Assembly: GCA_003973385.1 (NCBI GenBank)
Contig: QNYK01000108.1
Location: 1 to 64,000, forward strand
DNA from: Bacillota bacterium
Lineage (GTDB): Bacteria; Planctomycetota; UBA8108; UBA1146
Reading direction: 5' to 3'
Length of the DNA: 64,000 nt
Shown: positions 8,460-16,878 of the stretch, one piece after another
Position numbering within the stretch: the stretch's first letter is position 1
Layout: every line of letters starts with the position of its first letter
Notes under the pieces: generated by a model
What the model was told of the DNA's origin: nothing
The model's input: the letters and a program-made list of their open reading frames with translations, nothing else
Databases searched by the model: none
Translations under genes and position numbers: made by a program

Positions 8460-9299
8460 GTGATATTCCAGATGACTGACCACGGTGAGAAGACCGAAGC
8501 TCCGACGCGCAAACGACTGGAATCGGCTCGACTGGAGGGTCGGGTAGCACTCAGCACTGACCTGGTCGGATCCTTCGTGCTGACTTCTGGTTTCGGTTTC
8601 TTGCTTTTCTTCTCCGGGAGCATTTTTGCAGCGATCTTTTCAGGAACCAGGGCATCTCTGGGTTCCATCGGGAGTATCCGACTCGACGAGCAGGCAAGCC
8701 TCCAGTTGCTGACAGATGCGGTGGAACAATCCCTCGTCATCTTGCTGCCGATACTGATGACGTTATTTGCCGTCGCGGCAGTGGTGACATGGTTGCAGGT
8801 AGGCCTACGCATCCGCACAGAGGAGGTGTTGCCGGATCTGCAAAGAGTCGATCCGATCCGAGCACTGATGAACATCATCGGCCTCGGAGGGCTGAGGCGA
8901 GTGGTTATGGGAGTGCTGAAATTGATCGCCGTGGGAATCGTGCTTGTTCCGGGTATCTGGGGCCTGATGGGGGACTCTGAAGTGATCCGCAGTGCTGCGG
9001 TGGTGGCAGCAGATGGATCTCTGGCTGCGGTCGGCGCGAAACTGGTCGAACTGATCCTGCAGGCATGTGGTGCCCTGCTGGTCGTTTCCGCGGTGGATTG
9101 GGCCTACAGGCGCTGGGTTTACGAGAGATCCCTGATGATGAGCCGGAGAGAAGTCGAGGACGAGAAGAGAGAAATGACCGGCGATCCTCACCTGAAAAGA
9201 AGACGCAAGCAGCGGCATCAGCAAATCCTGGCGAAGCGGGGGCCGGAGTTCACCGACGAGACGTTACTCCACGGCGGATCGACAGGTGATTCCCGATGA
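8460..9299 (+). CDS. flhB: FlhB-like export gate protein lacking the NPTH autocleavage domain
   Basis: The N-terminal part is clear FlhB: GEKTEAPTRKRLESARLEG, then four membrane helices, then the cytoplasmic linker MSRREVEDEKREMTGDP. The protein stops after about 279 residues, where FlhB normally runs on to about 350-380 with the NPTH self-cleaving export-switch domain. No NPTH coding is found in any frame before flhA, which begins at the stop codon. The gate-wrapping half is therefore present and the substrate-specificity half missing. GTG at 8460 (GGAGG 9 bases upstream) is preferred; ATG at 8472 also fits. Confidence 0.88.
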   Translation: MIFQMTDHGEKTEAPTRKRLESARLEGRVALSTDLVGSFVLTSGFGFLLFFSGSIFAAIFSGTRASLGSIGSIRLDEQASLQLLTDAVEQSLVILLPILMTLFAVAAVVTWLQVGLRIRTEEVLPDLQRVDPIRALMNIIGLGGLRRVVMGVLKLIAVGIVLVPGIWGLMGDSEVIRSAAVVAADGSLAAVGAKLVELILQACGALLVVSAVDWAYRRWVYERSLMMSRREVEDEKREMTGDPHLKRRRKQRHQQILAKRGPEFTDETLLHGGSTGDSR

Positions 9300-11461
9300 A
9301 CGAGCACCAGATGCAAACACTGACGCCAGCCTCCGGGTGGAAAAATACCATCCGCAGGAACCGGGATCTCGCAGTCGTGATGGCGCTCGCTGGGATCCTC
9401 ATCGCCATCCTTGTGCCACTGCCCGGGCGATTGATGGACGGGTTGCTCGGCGCGAACATCGGCTTATCAGTGCTGGTGCTACTCACGGTGGTATTTCTGC
9501 GAAAGCCGCTCGAGTTCGCAGCATTTCCTTCCCTGTTGCTGCTGGCGACGCTGTACCGTCTCGCCCTCAACATCGCCACGACTCGATTGGTTCTCAGTCG
9601 TGCAGGAGACGAAGGAGTTTCGGCAGCTGGAGATGTGGTGCACTTCTTCGGTGAGTTTGTTTCGGGATCCAATTTGATCGTCGGTTTCATCATCTTCTCG
9701 ATACTCGTGGTGATCCAGTTTGTCGTTGTGACCAAGGGAGCCACTCGTATTGCAGAAGTGGCTGCTAGATTCACGCTCGACAGGATGCCGGGCGCTCAGA
9801 TGGCCATCGATGCCGATCTCAATGCGGGCAACATCACGGGAGACGAGGCGAGGACTGCAAGAGAGGAGCTCGCCGGACAGGCAGATTTTTACGGGGCGAT
9901 GGATGGAGCCAGCAAGTTTGTCCGCGGAGATGCCATCGCCGCGATCATCATCACGATCATCAATATCGTTGGTGGATTCACCATCGGAGTCCTGCAGTAC
10001 GGGATGACCTTTGCTGAAGCGGGAAGGGTATTCACGACCCTGACCATCGGAGATGGCCTGGTCACGCAGATTCCTGCACTTTTTATCAGCGTCGCTGCAG
10101 GGTTGATGGTCACCAGAGCATCGACGAAGGGGCAGATCGGAGACGCCGTCGTCGGGCAGTTGTTCGGAAACCCGAGGGCCCTGGCGATCACGGCTTTGAT
10201 TCTGGTGGCCCTTGCCTTCACTGGTTTGCCTCCCGGTGTTCTTGGTGTTCTGGCTGTTTCACTGGCGGCTGTGGCTTACTGGTCGCGAAAACCGAACCAG
10301 GAGCAGATCGGTTCAGAGACTGCAGTGGCGGAGCCCTCCCTCGCCGAGACCGTCGCAACAACAGAAGACGCCAGGCAGGGGGGTAGGGCCAGCACGCGCC
10401 ATTTCGAGTTCTCAGGCCAGCAACCGATTCGCATCGAACTCGGTTACGGCCTTCAGAGTCTTATTGAACCGGAATCATCAGGAGTTGCACTCAATGTTCG
10501 GGTTCAGCAACTGAGAGAAGATCTTCAGAAAGAACTTGGATTCTGGATTCCCCCTGTACACGCCAGGGTGCAGATTCGCGGAATCCCGAGGCAAGAGTTC
10601 AGCATCCAGTTGAGAGAGATTCCCTGTTCGCGTGGTGTGTTGAGAGCAAGGAAGGCACTCATCGTTTCAGATCATCGGCGCTCCATAGATGGAATTGCAG
10701 GAGATGCTGCTGAACTGGAGATTCTTGAAGCACCCGCGAAGTGGGTATCGCTCGAAGAGGGTGATATGCGCAAGTCACTCGGATACCGGGTACTGACGGC
10801 GCAGGATGCGCTGATTCTTCACCTCCGAAACGTGATCATGGAACACATTCAGGAACTTCTGACCCAGAAGGAAACTCGCAGGATCCTTGAACGAGTTGGC
10901 GAGGAGTGCCGAACTCTCGTGGACGAAGTGGTTCCGGATCTGCTGCGAGTCGGAGAGATACAAAAAATTCTCCAGTCGCTACTCGCAGAGGGAGTCTCGA
11001 TCCGGGATATGGAGAAGATCCTCGAAACGCTGGGCGAGGAGGTGCAGCAACGTCCTGAAGCGCGCCAGGATCTCACAGCGCTGGCGGAGACGGTGCGAAC
11101 AGTTCTCGGCCGCAGCATCTGTACTCAGTATCTGGATCAGCAGGGCAAGCTCCATGTCGTCACCCTGGATCCCCAGATCGAGAGTGTCTTGCTGGACGAT
11201 CTGGAACCTGCCGATCGCGCCGGGAATGGCCCGTGTCTGTCACCACAGTTGCATGAGACGGTGATGGAAGCGCTGGTCATGGCGGTACACCAGCTGGTGG
11301 AGAATGACCATCCTGCAGTCATCCTCACCTCGCCCCGGCTGAGGAGTCCGATCAAGAAGCTGCTGGAGAAGGAAGTGCCCACGGTGGCGGTCCTCTCCTA
11401 CAATGAAGTTGGCCACGGTACCACCGTGGAATCTGGGGGGATGGCGAGAATCGTTGCCTGA
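9296..11461 (+). CDS. flhA: Flagellar export gate protein FlhA
   Basis: The 721-residue FlhA is normal in length: about eight membrane helices over the first 320 residues, then a cytoplasmic domain that forms the nonameric ring docking export chaperones. The FHIPEP signature is visible at about 151-178 (EVAARFTLDRMPG, MAIDADLNAG). The linker after the last helix (about 335-375) is unconserved. The ATG overlaps the flhB stop (ATGA). The flhF frame is already open before the flhA stop. Confidence 0.97.
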   Translation: MNEHQMQTLTPASGWKNTIRRNRDLAVVMALAGILIAILVPLPGRLMDGLLGANIGLSVLVLLTVVFLRKPLEFAAFPSLLLLATLYRLALNIATTRLVLSRAGDEGVSAAGDVVHFFGEFVSGSNLIVGFIIFSILVVIQFVVVTKGATRIAEVAARFTLDRMPGAQMAIDADLNAGNITGDEARTAREELAGQADFYGAMDGASKFVRGDAIAAIIITIINIVGGFTIGVLQYGMTFAEAGRVFTTLTIGDGLVTQIPALFISVAAGLMVTRASTKGQIGDAVVGQLFGNPRALAITALILVALAFTGLPPGVLGVLAVSLAAVAYWSRKPNQEQIGSETAVAEPSLAETVATTEDARQGGRASTRHFEFSGQQPIRIELGYGLQSLIEPESSGVALNVRVQQLREDLQKELGFWIPPVHARVQIRGIPRQEFSIQLREIPCSRGVLRARKALIVSDHRRSIDGIAGDAAELEILEAPAKWVSLEEGDMRKSLGYRVLTAQDALILHLRNVIMEHIQELLTQKETRRILERVGEECRTLVDEVVPDLLRVGEIQKILQSLLAEGVSIRDMEKILETLGEEVQQRPEARQDLTALAETVRTVLGRSICTQYLDQQGKLHVVTLDPQIESVLLDDLEPADRAGNGPCLSPQLHETVMEALVMAVHQLVENDHPAVILTSPRLRSPIKKLLEKEVPTVAVLSYNEVGHGTTVESGGMARIVA

Positions 11462-11510
11462 CTTGCCGAGTCAGCTGGCGGTTTTTTCGCGGGGAAAGGG
11501 GAGCGTGCTC

Positions 11511-12941
11511 TTGAATGAGCCAACAGTACCCGGTGACGCGGGGCACACCCGCGTCGTAGCACCGGATTACGCATCTGCAGTTCGCATTCTTCAGGATCGA
11601 TTCGGGAGTGATTGGACAGTGGTCCATTCGCGAAAGGTTCGAAGGCCTGGATTTCTGGGATTGTTCGGCGTTTCTGATGTGGTCGTGATTGTCCGCACCG
11701 AGGAAGCGATGCTATTCCAGCCTCAGGCAAATCCCGTCGTCTCCTCCAGTGGGAAACTGGCGCCATTGGCCAGAGAGTTGGGCGAGATTGATGTCCCTGT
11801 TTCGATCCCTGACCTCGTGCCGGTCACCGCAGGCAATTTCGAGCCGAGCAACGGAGCGGGGAATCTGGTGTATCGCCTCGAGGGTGCTCGCAGTCGCATC
11901 GCAGAGGAGTTGAAGGCGTATTCCAAATCGCTGGCAGGAGAATCGGCTACCGTTCCATGGAATCCAGTTCCGCCGAGAACTGACGAGGAATCACCGATCG
12001 AAATTGTGCGTCCCGGCGTTGCGATGCAGATGAAAACCGAAAGCGCTGCTTTCCTTGATGGGATGGCTGAGCCGATCGAGCCAGTGAGTACCGAAAAACT
12101 GATCGGCAACAACATCGAGCAGAGTGAAGGCACGGATGTTGATCCCGCCTTCCTCGGTGCAGTGTTGACTCATTGCGATGTGGCTGGATTTCCTCCTGCG
12201 GCGCTGAAGACCATCGTGCAGCAGGTTTGCGCCGATCCGATAGACGAGAGCCTGGGTCCCGAGGATTACCAGCAGATCGCCAGGGAAAGGATCGTTCGCT
12301 GCATCAAGGAGCGGATTCCTGACACGATGCAGATCGCAGGCGGATCGGTCGGCCAGCCGAGGGTGGTGGCTCTGGTCGGTCCCACGGGTGTCGGAAAGAC
12401 CACGACGCTGGCGAAACTGGCGGCACATTTCCATCTGGTCGAGAAGAGGAGGGTCGGTCTTGTGACTCTCGATTGCTACAGAATCGGAGCCATCGAGCAA
12501 CTGCGCCGATTCGCCGAAATACTGGGCCTGCCTCTGAAAACAGTTTCCGAGACAGCAGGCGCGGCAGAGGCGATCGAGGGGTTCTCCGATTGCGATGTGA
12601 TTCTGGTCGATACAGCTGGCCGTAGTCAGCGCGACCAGGAACGCCTCATCGAGGTGAGGGATTCTCTCGCCAACATCGGAGACGTCGAGATACACCTGTG
12701 CCTGTCACTCGCTGCATCGCCGGAAGCGATCGTCGCCGCTGCGGAATCGTTTCGGATGGTCAAATACGACCGTGTCATCTTCACCAAACAAGATGAGTCG
12801 TATCGAAAGGGGTTCCTCTGGGACCTGTTCGGCGTGACTCCGGTTCCAGTCTCCTATGTCACCTGTGGGCAAGAGGTCCCCGAGGATATCCAGGCGGCTA
12901 CCCGGGATTTGATCTGTGACATGATGATTCAGGGAAGATGA
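11511..12941 (+). CDS. flhF: Flagellar SRP-type GTPase FlhF
   Basis: FlhF marks the site and controls the number of flagella. The N-terminal region has the family motif TRVVAPDYASAVRILQDRFG. The C-terminal SRP-GTPase (NG) domain has the P-loop GPTGVGKTTT at about 290-299 and DTAGRSQRD. The middle is a variable acidic stretch. The start is uncertain: TTG at 11511 follows GGGGAG at good spacing, GTG at 11505 is close by, and an in-frame ATG at 11403 would overlap flhA by about 59 bases. The stop overlaps flhG by 4 bases. Confidence 0.92.
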   Translation: MNEPTVPGDAGHTRVVAPDYASAVRILQDRFGSDWTVVHSRKVRRPGFLGLFGVSDVVVIVRTEEAMLFQPQANPVVSSSGKLAPLARELGEIDVPVSIPDLVPVTAGNFEPSNGAGNLVYRLEGARSRIAEELKAYSKSLAGESATVPWNPVPPRTDEESPIEIVRPGVAMQMKTESAAFLDGMAEPIEPVSTEKLIGNNIEQSEGTDVDPAFLGAVLTHCDVAGFPPAALKTIVQQVCADPIDESLGPEDYQQIARERIVRCIKERIPDTMQIAGGSVGQPRVVALVGPTGVGKTTTLAKLAAHFHLVEKRRVGLVTLDCYRIGAIEQLRRFAEILGLPLKTVSETAGAAEAIEGFSDCDVILVDTAGRSQRDQERLIEVRDSLANIGDVEIHLCLSLAASPEAIVAAAESFRMVKYDRVIFTKQDESYRKGFLWDLFGVTPVPVSYVTCGQEVPEDIQAATRDLICDMMIQGR

Positions 12942-13822
12942 GAGACCAGGCCTGGCGACTTCGAAAAATGGTCGAAGAGAAGGTCTTCCCTGTCAGGGGT
13001 AGGGCGAGGGTGCTGGCCGTGACCAGTGGCAAGGGTGGTGTTGGAAAGACCAACATCTCGGTCGGGCTTGCCATCGCAGCCGCTGCATCTGGAATCCGCA
13101 CCGTGCTGCTCGATGGAGATCTCGGCCTGGCCAATATCGATGTACTACTCGATCTCCATCCGAGAAAGCACCTGGGTCACCTGATCGATGGAGAGGCGTC
13201 TCTCGAAGAGGTGCTGATCGACTCACCAGGAGGAATCCAGGTACTCCCTGGTGCGAGCGGCTTGACCAGGGTTGCAGATCTTGGAAATGTTCAGAAACAG
13301 CGCCTGCTCGAAGCAGTGGCGAGGCTGGTGGAAGAATTCGATCTGGTCCTGATCGATACGGGGGCTGGAATTTCTCGTGCAGTACTCGATCTGTGCATAT
13401 GCGCGGGAGAGGTGCTGGTGGTGACGACACCGGAACCAACTGCAATCGTCGACGCCTATGCGATGCTGAAAGTGTTTTCGACCGAGGCGTCTGCCCCCAA
13501 GAAATGGCTCGTGGTCAATCAGGTACTCTCTCGGGGAGAAGCTCAACAGGTTTCCAGTCGCATGATCGGTCTCGCCCAGCAATTCCTGGGCAGTGAGGTG
13601 AACGGTTGTGGTTCGGTGTTGCTGGATCCGCGTGTCAGGGCATCGGTACGCAGGAGGCAGCATTTCTCTCTGGCCTATCCTTCCTGCCCTGCGGCCAAGG
13701 GGGTCAAGGAAGTGGCTCACAATCTCGGCCTGGCGGGGCGAGCAGGGAGCCATGGCTTCCTCAACCGTCTGAAAGAAATATGGATCGGGGATCGGAGCAG
13801 GCCCCGGGAGCGTTCTATTTGA
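12938..13822 (+). CDS. flhG: MinD-like flagellar number regulator FlhG (YlxH/FleN)
   Basis: A ParA/MinD-type ATPase of 294 residues with deviant Walker A GKGGVGKT (about 31-38), the switch-like DGDLGLANIDVLLD and LIDTGAGIS. FlhG antagonises FlhF and limits flagellar number, and in some species restrains the master regulator FleQ. The start overlaps the flhF stop (ATGA). The N-terminal segment before the ATPase contains a short basic stretch (QAWRLRKMVEEK) like the DQAxxLR motif that activates FlhF. Confidence 0.93.
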   Translation: MRDQAWRLRKMVEEKVFPVRGRARVLAVTSGKGGVGKTNISVGLAIAAAASGIRTVLLDGDLGLANIDVLLDLHPRKHLGHLIDGEASLEEVLIDSPGGIQVLPGASGLTRVADLGNVQKQRLLEAVARLVEEFDLVLIDTGAGISRAVLDLCICAGEVLVVTTPEPTAIVDAYAMLKVFSTEASAPKKWLVVNQVLSRGEAQQVSSRMIGLAQQFLGSEVNGCGSVLLDPRVRASVRRRQHFSLAYPSCPAAKGVKEVAHNLGLAGRAGSHGFLNRLKEIWIGDRSRPRERSI

Positions 13823-13832
13823 GGGCCAATTA

Positions 13833-13855
13833 CTCGAGATGAGAGACTTCTCGAG
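13833..13855. repeat. Inverted repeat before the fliA promoter
   Basis: CTCGAGA, nine bases, TCTCGAG: perfect 7-bp arms directly upstream of the sigma-54-like -24 box. It has no T-run, so it is a weak terminator candidate for the flhG end, and it could be a protein-binding site. Confidence 0.4.
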
Positions 13856-13859
13856 AGTG

Positions 13860-13876
13860 TGGCACGGAAGATGCCA
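13860..13876 (+). promoter_or_regulatory. Sigma-54-like promoter of the fliA/whiG sigma gene
   Basis: TGGCACGGAAGATGCCA has an exact TGGCACG -24 block and GG-N10-GC spacing; the -12 block reads ATGCC against TTGCA. It lies about 120 bases before the sigma-factor start, in the only sizeable gap of the flagellar run. An RpoN-dependent fliA would fit a tiered flagellar cascade. Confidence 0.6.
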
Positions 13877-13921
13877 ATGGCTGTAGGGCCAGGGCACGCT
13901 GGCGGCTGATCGTCGGTTCAA

Positions 13922-13954
13922 AGGGTGGCACCCTTGAGACGACACGGTGGCACC
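13922..13954. repeat. Paired GGTGGCACC repeats in the fliA leader
   Basis: GGTGGCACC occurs twice, at about 13924-13932 and 13946-13954, and each copy is itself palindromic (GGTG-G-CACC). Both lie between the promoter-like site and the gene, so they would fall in the 5' leader. The role is unknown: an operator or an RNA structure are both possible. Confidence 0.4.
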
Positions 13955-13995
13955 TGTAAGGGTAACGGTAAGAAACTCAGGAAGAGGAGATTCCA

Positions 13996-14841
13996 TTGGC
14001 GCAGATCGAGTCGGGAGAGACACGGCAAGCGATTCCTGCAAACGATTCCCTGGTCGGTAAGACTCGGATGCAGGATGACCCGGAACTCGAGCAGGTGTGG
14101 ATCGAGTTCAAGAAATCTCAGAGTACGGACCTCAAGAATAATCTCCTGGAGAGGTATCTGCACATCGTTCGATACACTGCAGACCGTCTTCACATGAAAT
14201 TACCGCAGCAGGTCGATGTAGAAGACCTGTACAGTGCGGGATTGTTCGGACTGATGGATGCGATCGATAACTACGATCTGACTCGCATGGTGAAGTTCGA
14301 GTCCTATTGCTCTATCAGGGTTCGAGGTTCGATTCTTGACTCTCTTCGCGCCCAGGACTGGGTGCCGCGCCTGGTTCGCTCAACGGCCAATCGCATCGAT
14401 GCTGCCTGGAGGAAGTTCCAGAACGAGACGGGCAGAGAACCTACCGACTTCGAGATGGCTGAGCAACTGGGAGTGACCGACGAGGAATTCGAATCGATGC
14501 AGCGAGAAGCGTCCGCGGCTTCCATCGTCTCGATCTCGGATCAGATTTCTGACGATGGGGAGTCCAGATCACTGAGAAAGATCGATATTCTCAATGACAA
14601 GAAGGCCAAGTCTCCCGACGAAGATTCACTCCGAAATGCGATCAAGGAATTCATCTATGATCAACTGGATTGTCGTGAGCAGGCGATCATCGATGGCTAC
14701 TACTTCCAGGGGAAGACGATGAAAAGCATCGGATTGGATCTTCATCTTTCAGAATCGAGAGTTTGCCAGCTCCACTCCCGGATCATGAGCCGATTGCGCC
14801 AGACCTGCGACAAGCACCGACTCGACTTCATGCAGGATTGA
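13996..14841 (+). CDS. fliA: RNA polymerase sigma factor, FliA/WhiG type
   Basis: A 281-residue sigma-70-family factor. Region 2 is clear (VDVEDLYSAGLFGLMDAIDNYD, then FESYCSIRVRGSILDSLRAQDW, which is typical of FliA/WhiG), followed by region 3 and a region 4 helix-turn-helix (about 215-275: GKTMKSIGLDLHLSESRVCQ). Sigma-28 factors transcribe late flagellar genes. I chose TTG at 13996 after GAGGAG; an in-frame ATG at 14068 would drop a poorly conserved 24-residue extension. Promoter specificity and anti-sigma partner are not shown by the sequence. Confidence 0.9.
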   Translation: MAQIESGETRQAIPANDSLVGKTRMQDDPELEQVWIEFKKSQSTDLKNNLLERYLHIVRYTADRLHMKLPQQVDVEDLYSAGLFGLMDAIDNYDLTRMVKFESYCSIRVRGSILDSLRAQDWVPRLVRSTANRIDAAWRKFQNETGREPTDFEMAEQLGVTDEEFESMQREASAASIVSISDQISDDGESRSLRKIDILNDKKAKSPDEDSLRNAIKEFIYDQLDCREQAIIDGYYFQGKTMKSIGLDLHLSESRVCQLHSRIMSRLRQTCDKHRLDFMQD

Positions 14842-14882
14842 CGATACTGGCGTCCAGGCGGCAGACGCCGTAACTTGACGCC

Positions 14883-16658
14883 ATGAGCAACTCCGACCGG
14901 ATCCCCACGGAACAAGCGCCGCCATCTGGCCACAAGCAACCGCTGCCGAGATGGATGTTCCTCGTCGCAGTGTTGCTCGCCTCTCTCGCAGCGTCCCAGT
15001 TCTTGATGCGTAGCTGGACGCTGGTCGGATTCCCCCAGGAGATCCGCTACGGCGAGGCGGTCGTGCTCGATCAGGCACGCAGGGTGATGGCTGAGCCAGG
15101 CCTCTACCCCGAGATAGGCAAGGAGCCGTGGCTCCTCGACCAGTACGCACCCTTCTATCCATTTCTCGCTCACATCGTCGGTAAGTTTTCTTCTTCACCA
15201 TACGGTGGCGGGCGAGCCATCTCGATGTTGGCGACCCTCCTCTCGGCAGTGATGTTGACTCTGATCGTGCGCAGATCATCTGGGATCGCCGCAGGGCTGC
15301 TCTGCGGAGCAGCGATGCTGACGATGATGGAGTTCCTTCGCTTCGGATTCTTGATGAGGGTCGATCCACTCGCATTGTCGCTGGCGATGATCGGAGTCTG
15401 GTGCAACCTGCATCAGAAAACCTCGGTCAGAATTTTCGGTGCGGCTGCTTTCTTCTTTGCCGTCTATACGCGTCAGACGACGGTGGCACTACTGCTGGTG
15501 AGTTACATACAGATGTGGCGTCAGGAGGGCAGAGTGGCTCTTCGTTGGCCACTATCGCTGCTTGCGGTAGGGCTGCTCTTCTACGGATTTCTTGTTCTGG
15601 TGACTGACGGTGCATTTCATCATCACGCCGTGATGTCGAATCTGTTTCATTTCGAGTGGGCAGAGGGACTGAAGAAAGCATTTTCAAGTTTCATGCCCTG
15701 GAGGGCACCACTTTTCATCGGCATCTTCCTGGCATTGATCCCGGGCCCTGAACCTGGTGCAATCCGACCCCGCAGAGCCCGCACCGCTGGATTCCTGGTG
15801 ATGGGGCTGGCTCTGGGATGCTGTGTTCAGGCACTGATACAGTTCGTGGTTCCCATCAGCGATCCAGCAGTGGTCAACAAATGGATTTGCTACGGACATG
15901 TTGTGTTGTTTGGCTATGCGACCTGGACCATCTTTCGTGGCACCAGCGCCACCAGGGGGGATGGCATCGGGATCGATGGCGTCAGGATCGTGATGGCGCT
16001 CGCATCGATGATCCTCATCGGGCGCATCGGATCCGATCTGAACTACCTGTTCGAGGCGGGGATCCTGATGCTGCTGGTGTGTGGAGGAGCCATCGGCAGG
16101 GTCGCACCACCAAGGGCTCTGATCATCTCGTTGTTGCTGGCGATTCAGGTGCTGGGTGGGTTCTATCTGAGCGGTCTGCAACTGGAGTTTCAACCGGAGC
16201 GATTGCTGGAGATGAAGGAACGCCATCGCATCATCGATCACCTCGAGGTTTATCCAGATCCGGTCCTCAGCGAGGAGCCATGGGCATTGGCACAAACTGG
16301 ACGACCGCTGATGCTGGGACCCTACACCGCAAGACAGATGTACGACATCGGACTGTGGGATGGCAAGGACCTGATCGCAGCTCTCGATGCCCAGAGATAT
16401 TCCGCCATCGTTCGGGCGAAGCAGAGAAGTTATGCCGGTCTGGAGCATGACGTGAATGGCAACGTCATCATCGCTGCGGACGGATTGCCGATACCGTACT
16501 TCGGCCCCTGGACATTCAACTCGGTCAGGTCGTTACCACTGGAGATCCAGCAAGCCATCGAGGGGAATTATCAGCAAGCACCAGGGACCACCATGATCGA
16601 GAGGGTGACGAAGTACTATCTCGAAGGAAGAGAGATCTGGGTACCGATCCCTCGCTGA
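14883..16658 (+). CDS. Polytopic membrane protein resembling GT39/PMT-type glycosyltransferases
   Basis: 591 residues with about ten hydrophobic helices. The first extracytoplasmic loop is acidic (EIRYGEAVVLDQARR) and precedes GKEPWLLDQYAPFYPFLAH. This layout, an N-terminal helix then a loop with acidic residues and a second helix, matches polyprenyl-phosphate-sugar-dependent glycosyltransferases (PMT/ArnT superfamily). I cannot name a substrate. It follows the sigma gene by 41 bases on the same strand; a role in decorating surface or flagellar proteins is only a guess. No ribosome-binding site is obvious before the ATG. Confidence 0.6.
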   Translation: MSNSDRIPTEQAPPSGHKQPLPRWMFLVAVLLASLAASQFLMRSWTLVGFPQEIRYGEAVVLDQARRVMAEPGLYPEIGKEPWLLDQYAPFYPFLAHIVGKFSSSPYGGGRAISMLATLLSAVMLTLIVRRSSGIAAGLLCGAAMLTMMEFLRFGFLMRVDPLALSLAMIGVWCNLHQKTSVRIFGAAAFFFAVYTRQTTVALLLVSYIQMWRQEGRVALRWPLSLLAVGLLFYGFLVLVTDGAFHHHAVMSNLFHFEWAEGLKKAFSSFMPWRAPLFIGIFLALIPGPEPGAIRPRRARTAGFLVMGLALGCCVQALIQFVVPISDPAVVNKWICYGHVVLFGYATWTIFRGTSATRGDGIGIDGVRIVMALASMILIGRIGSDLNYLFEAGILMLLVCGGAIGRVAPPRALIISLLLAIQVLGGFYLSGLQLEFQPERLLEMKERHRIIDHLEVYPDPVLSEEPWALAQTGRPLMLGPYTARQMYDIGLWDGKDLIAALDAQRYSAIVRAKQRSYAGLEHDVNGNVIIAADGLPIPYFGPWTFNSVRSLPLEIQQAIEGNYQQAPGTTMIERVTKYYLEGREIWVPIPR

Positions 16659-16715
16659 TCCAGTAATCAGTCCTGGAACGGTGGTGACTGCACGGTGGGA
16701 GTGCAGGAAAAAAAG

Positions 16716-16813
16716 TGGCGGGGGTGCATCGGAATCGAACCGACCTACGACGTTGTTCGCGCCGCACCATGGGTTTGAAGCCCAGGAGGCCCACCAGGTG
16801 CCCATTCACCCCC
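16716..16813 (-). tRNA. selC: tRNA-Sec (anticodon UCA)
   Basis: A 98-base tRNA with encoded CCA. The anticodon loop CTTCAAA carries TCA and sits on a GGG/CCC stem. There is a long variable arm (about GCGGCG / CGTCGT with G-T pairs), a T-loop TTCGATT and a G-rich acceptor GGGGGTG paired with CACCCCC. The bacterial tRNA-Sec has an extended 8-bp acceptor. Here the eighth pair appears to be an A-G mismatch. It lies 65 bases after selD on the same strand, and seven Ts follow its 3' end. Confidence 0.92.
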
Positions 16814-16878
16814 GACGGACCTGAGAGTGTCCCAATTCACGCGCGCGGGATCAAGTTGCTCGGAGATGTTACCGGAGA

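Noticed and set aside
8439-9299. flhB truncation as a simple frameshift
   Set aside because: No other frame up to the flhA start encodes NPTH or the rest of the switch domain, and flhA begins at the stop codon, so a one-base error would not restore it.
16688-16706. Hairpin CTGCAC/GTGCAG as a terminator for the upstream glycosyltransferase-like gene
   Set aside because: It is followed by A-rich sequence on the plus strand, not T; on the minus strand the T-run precedes it. Kept only as a note.
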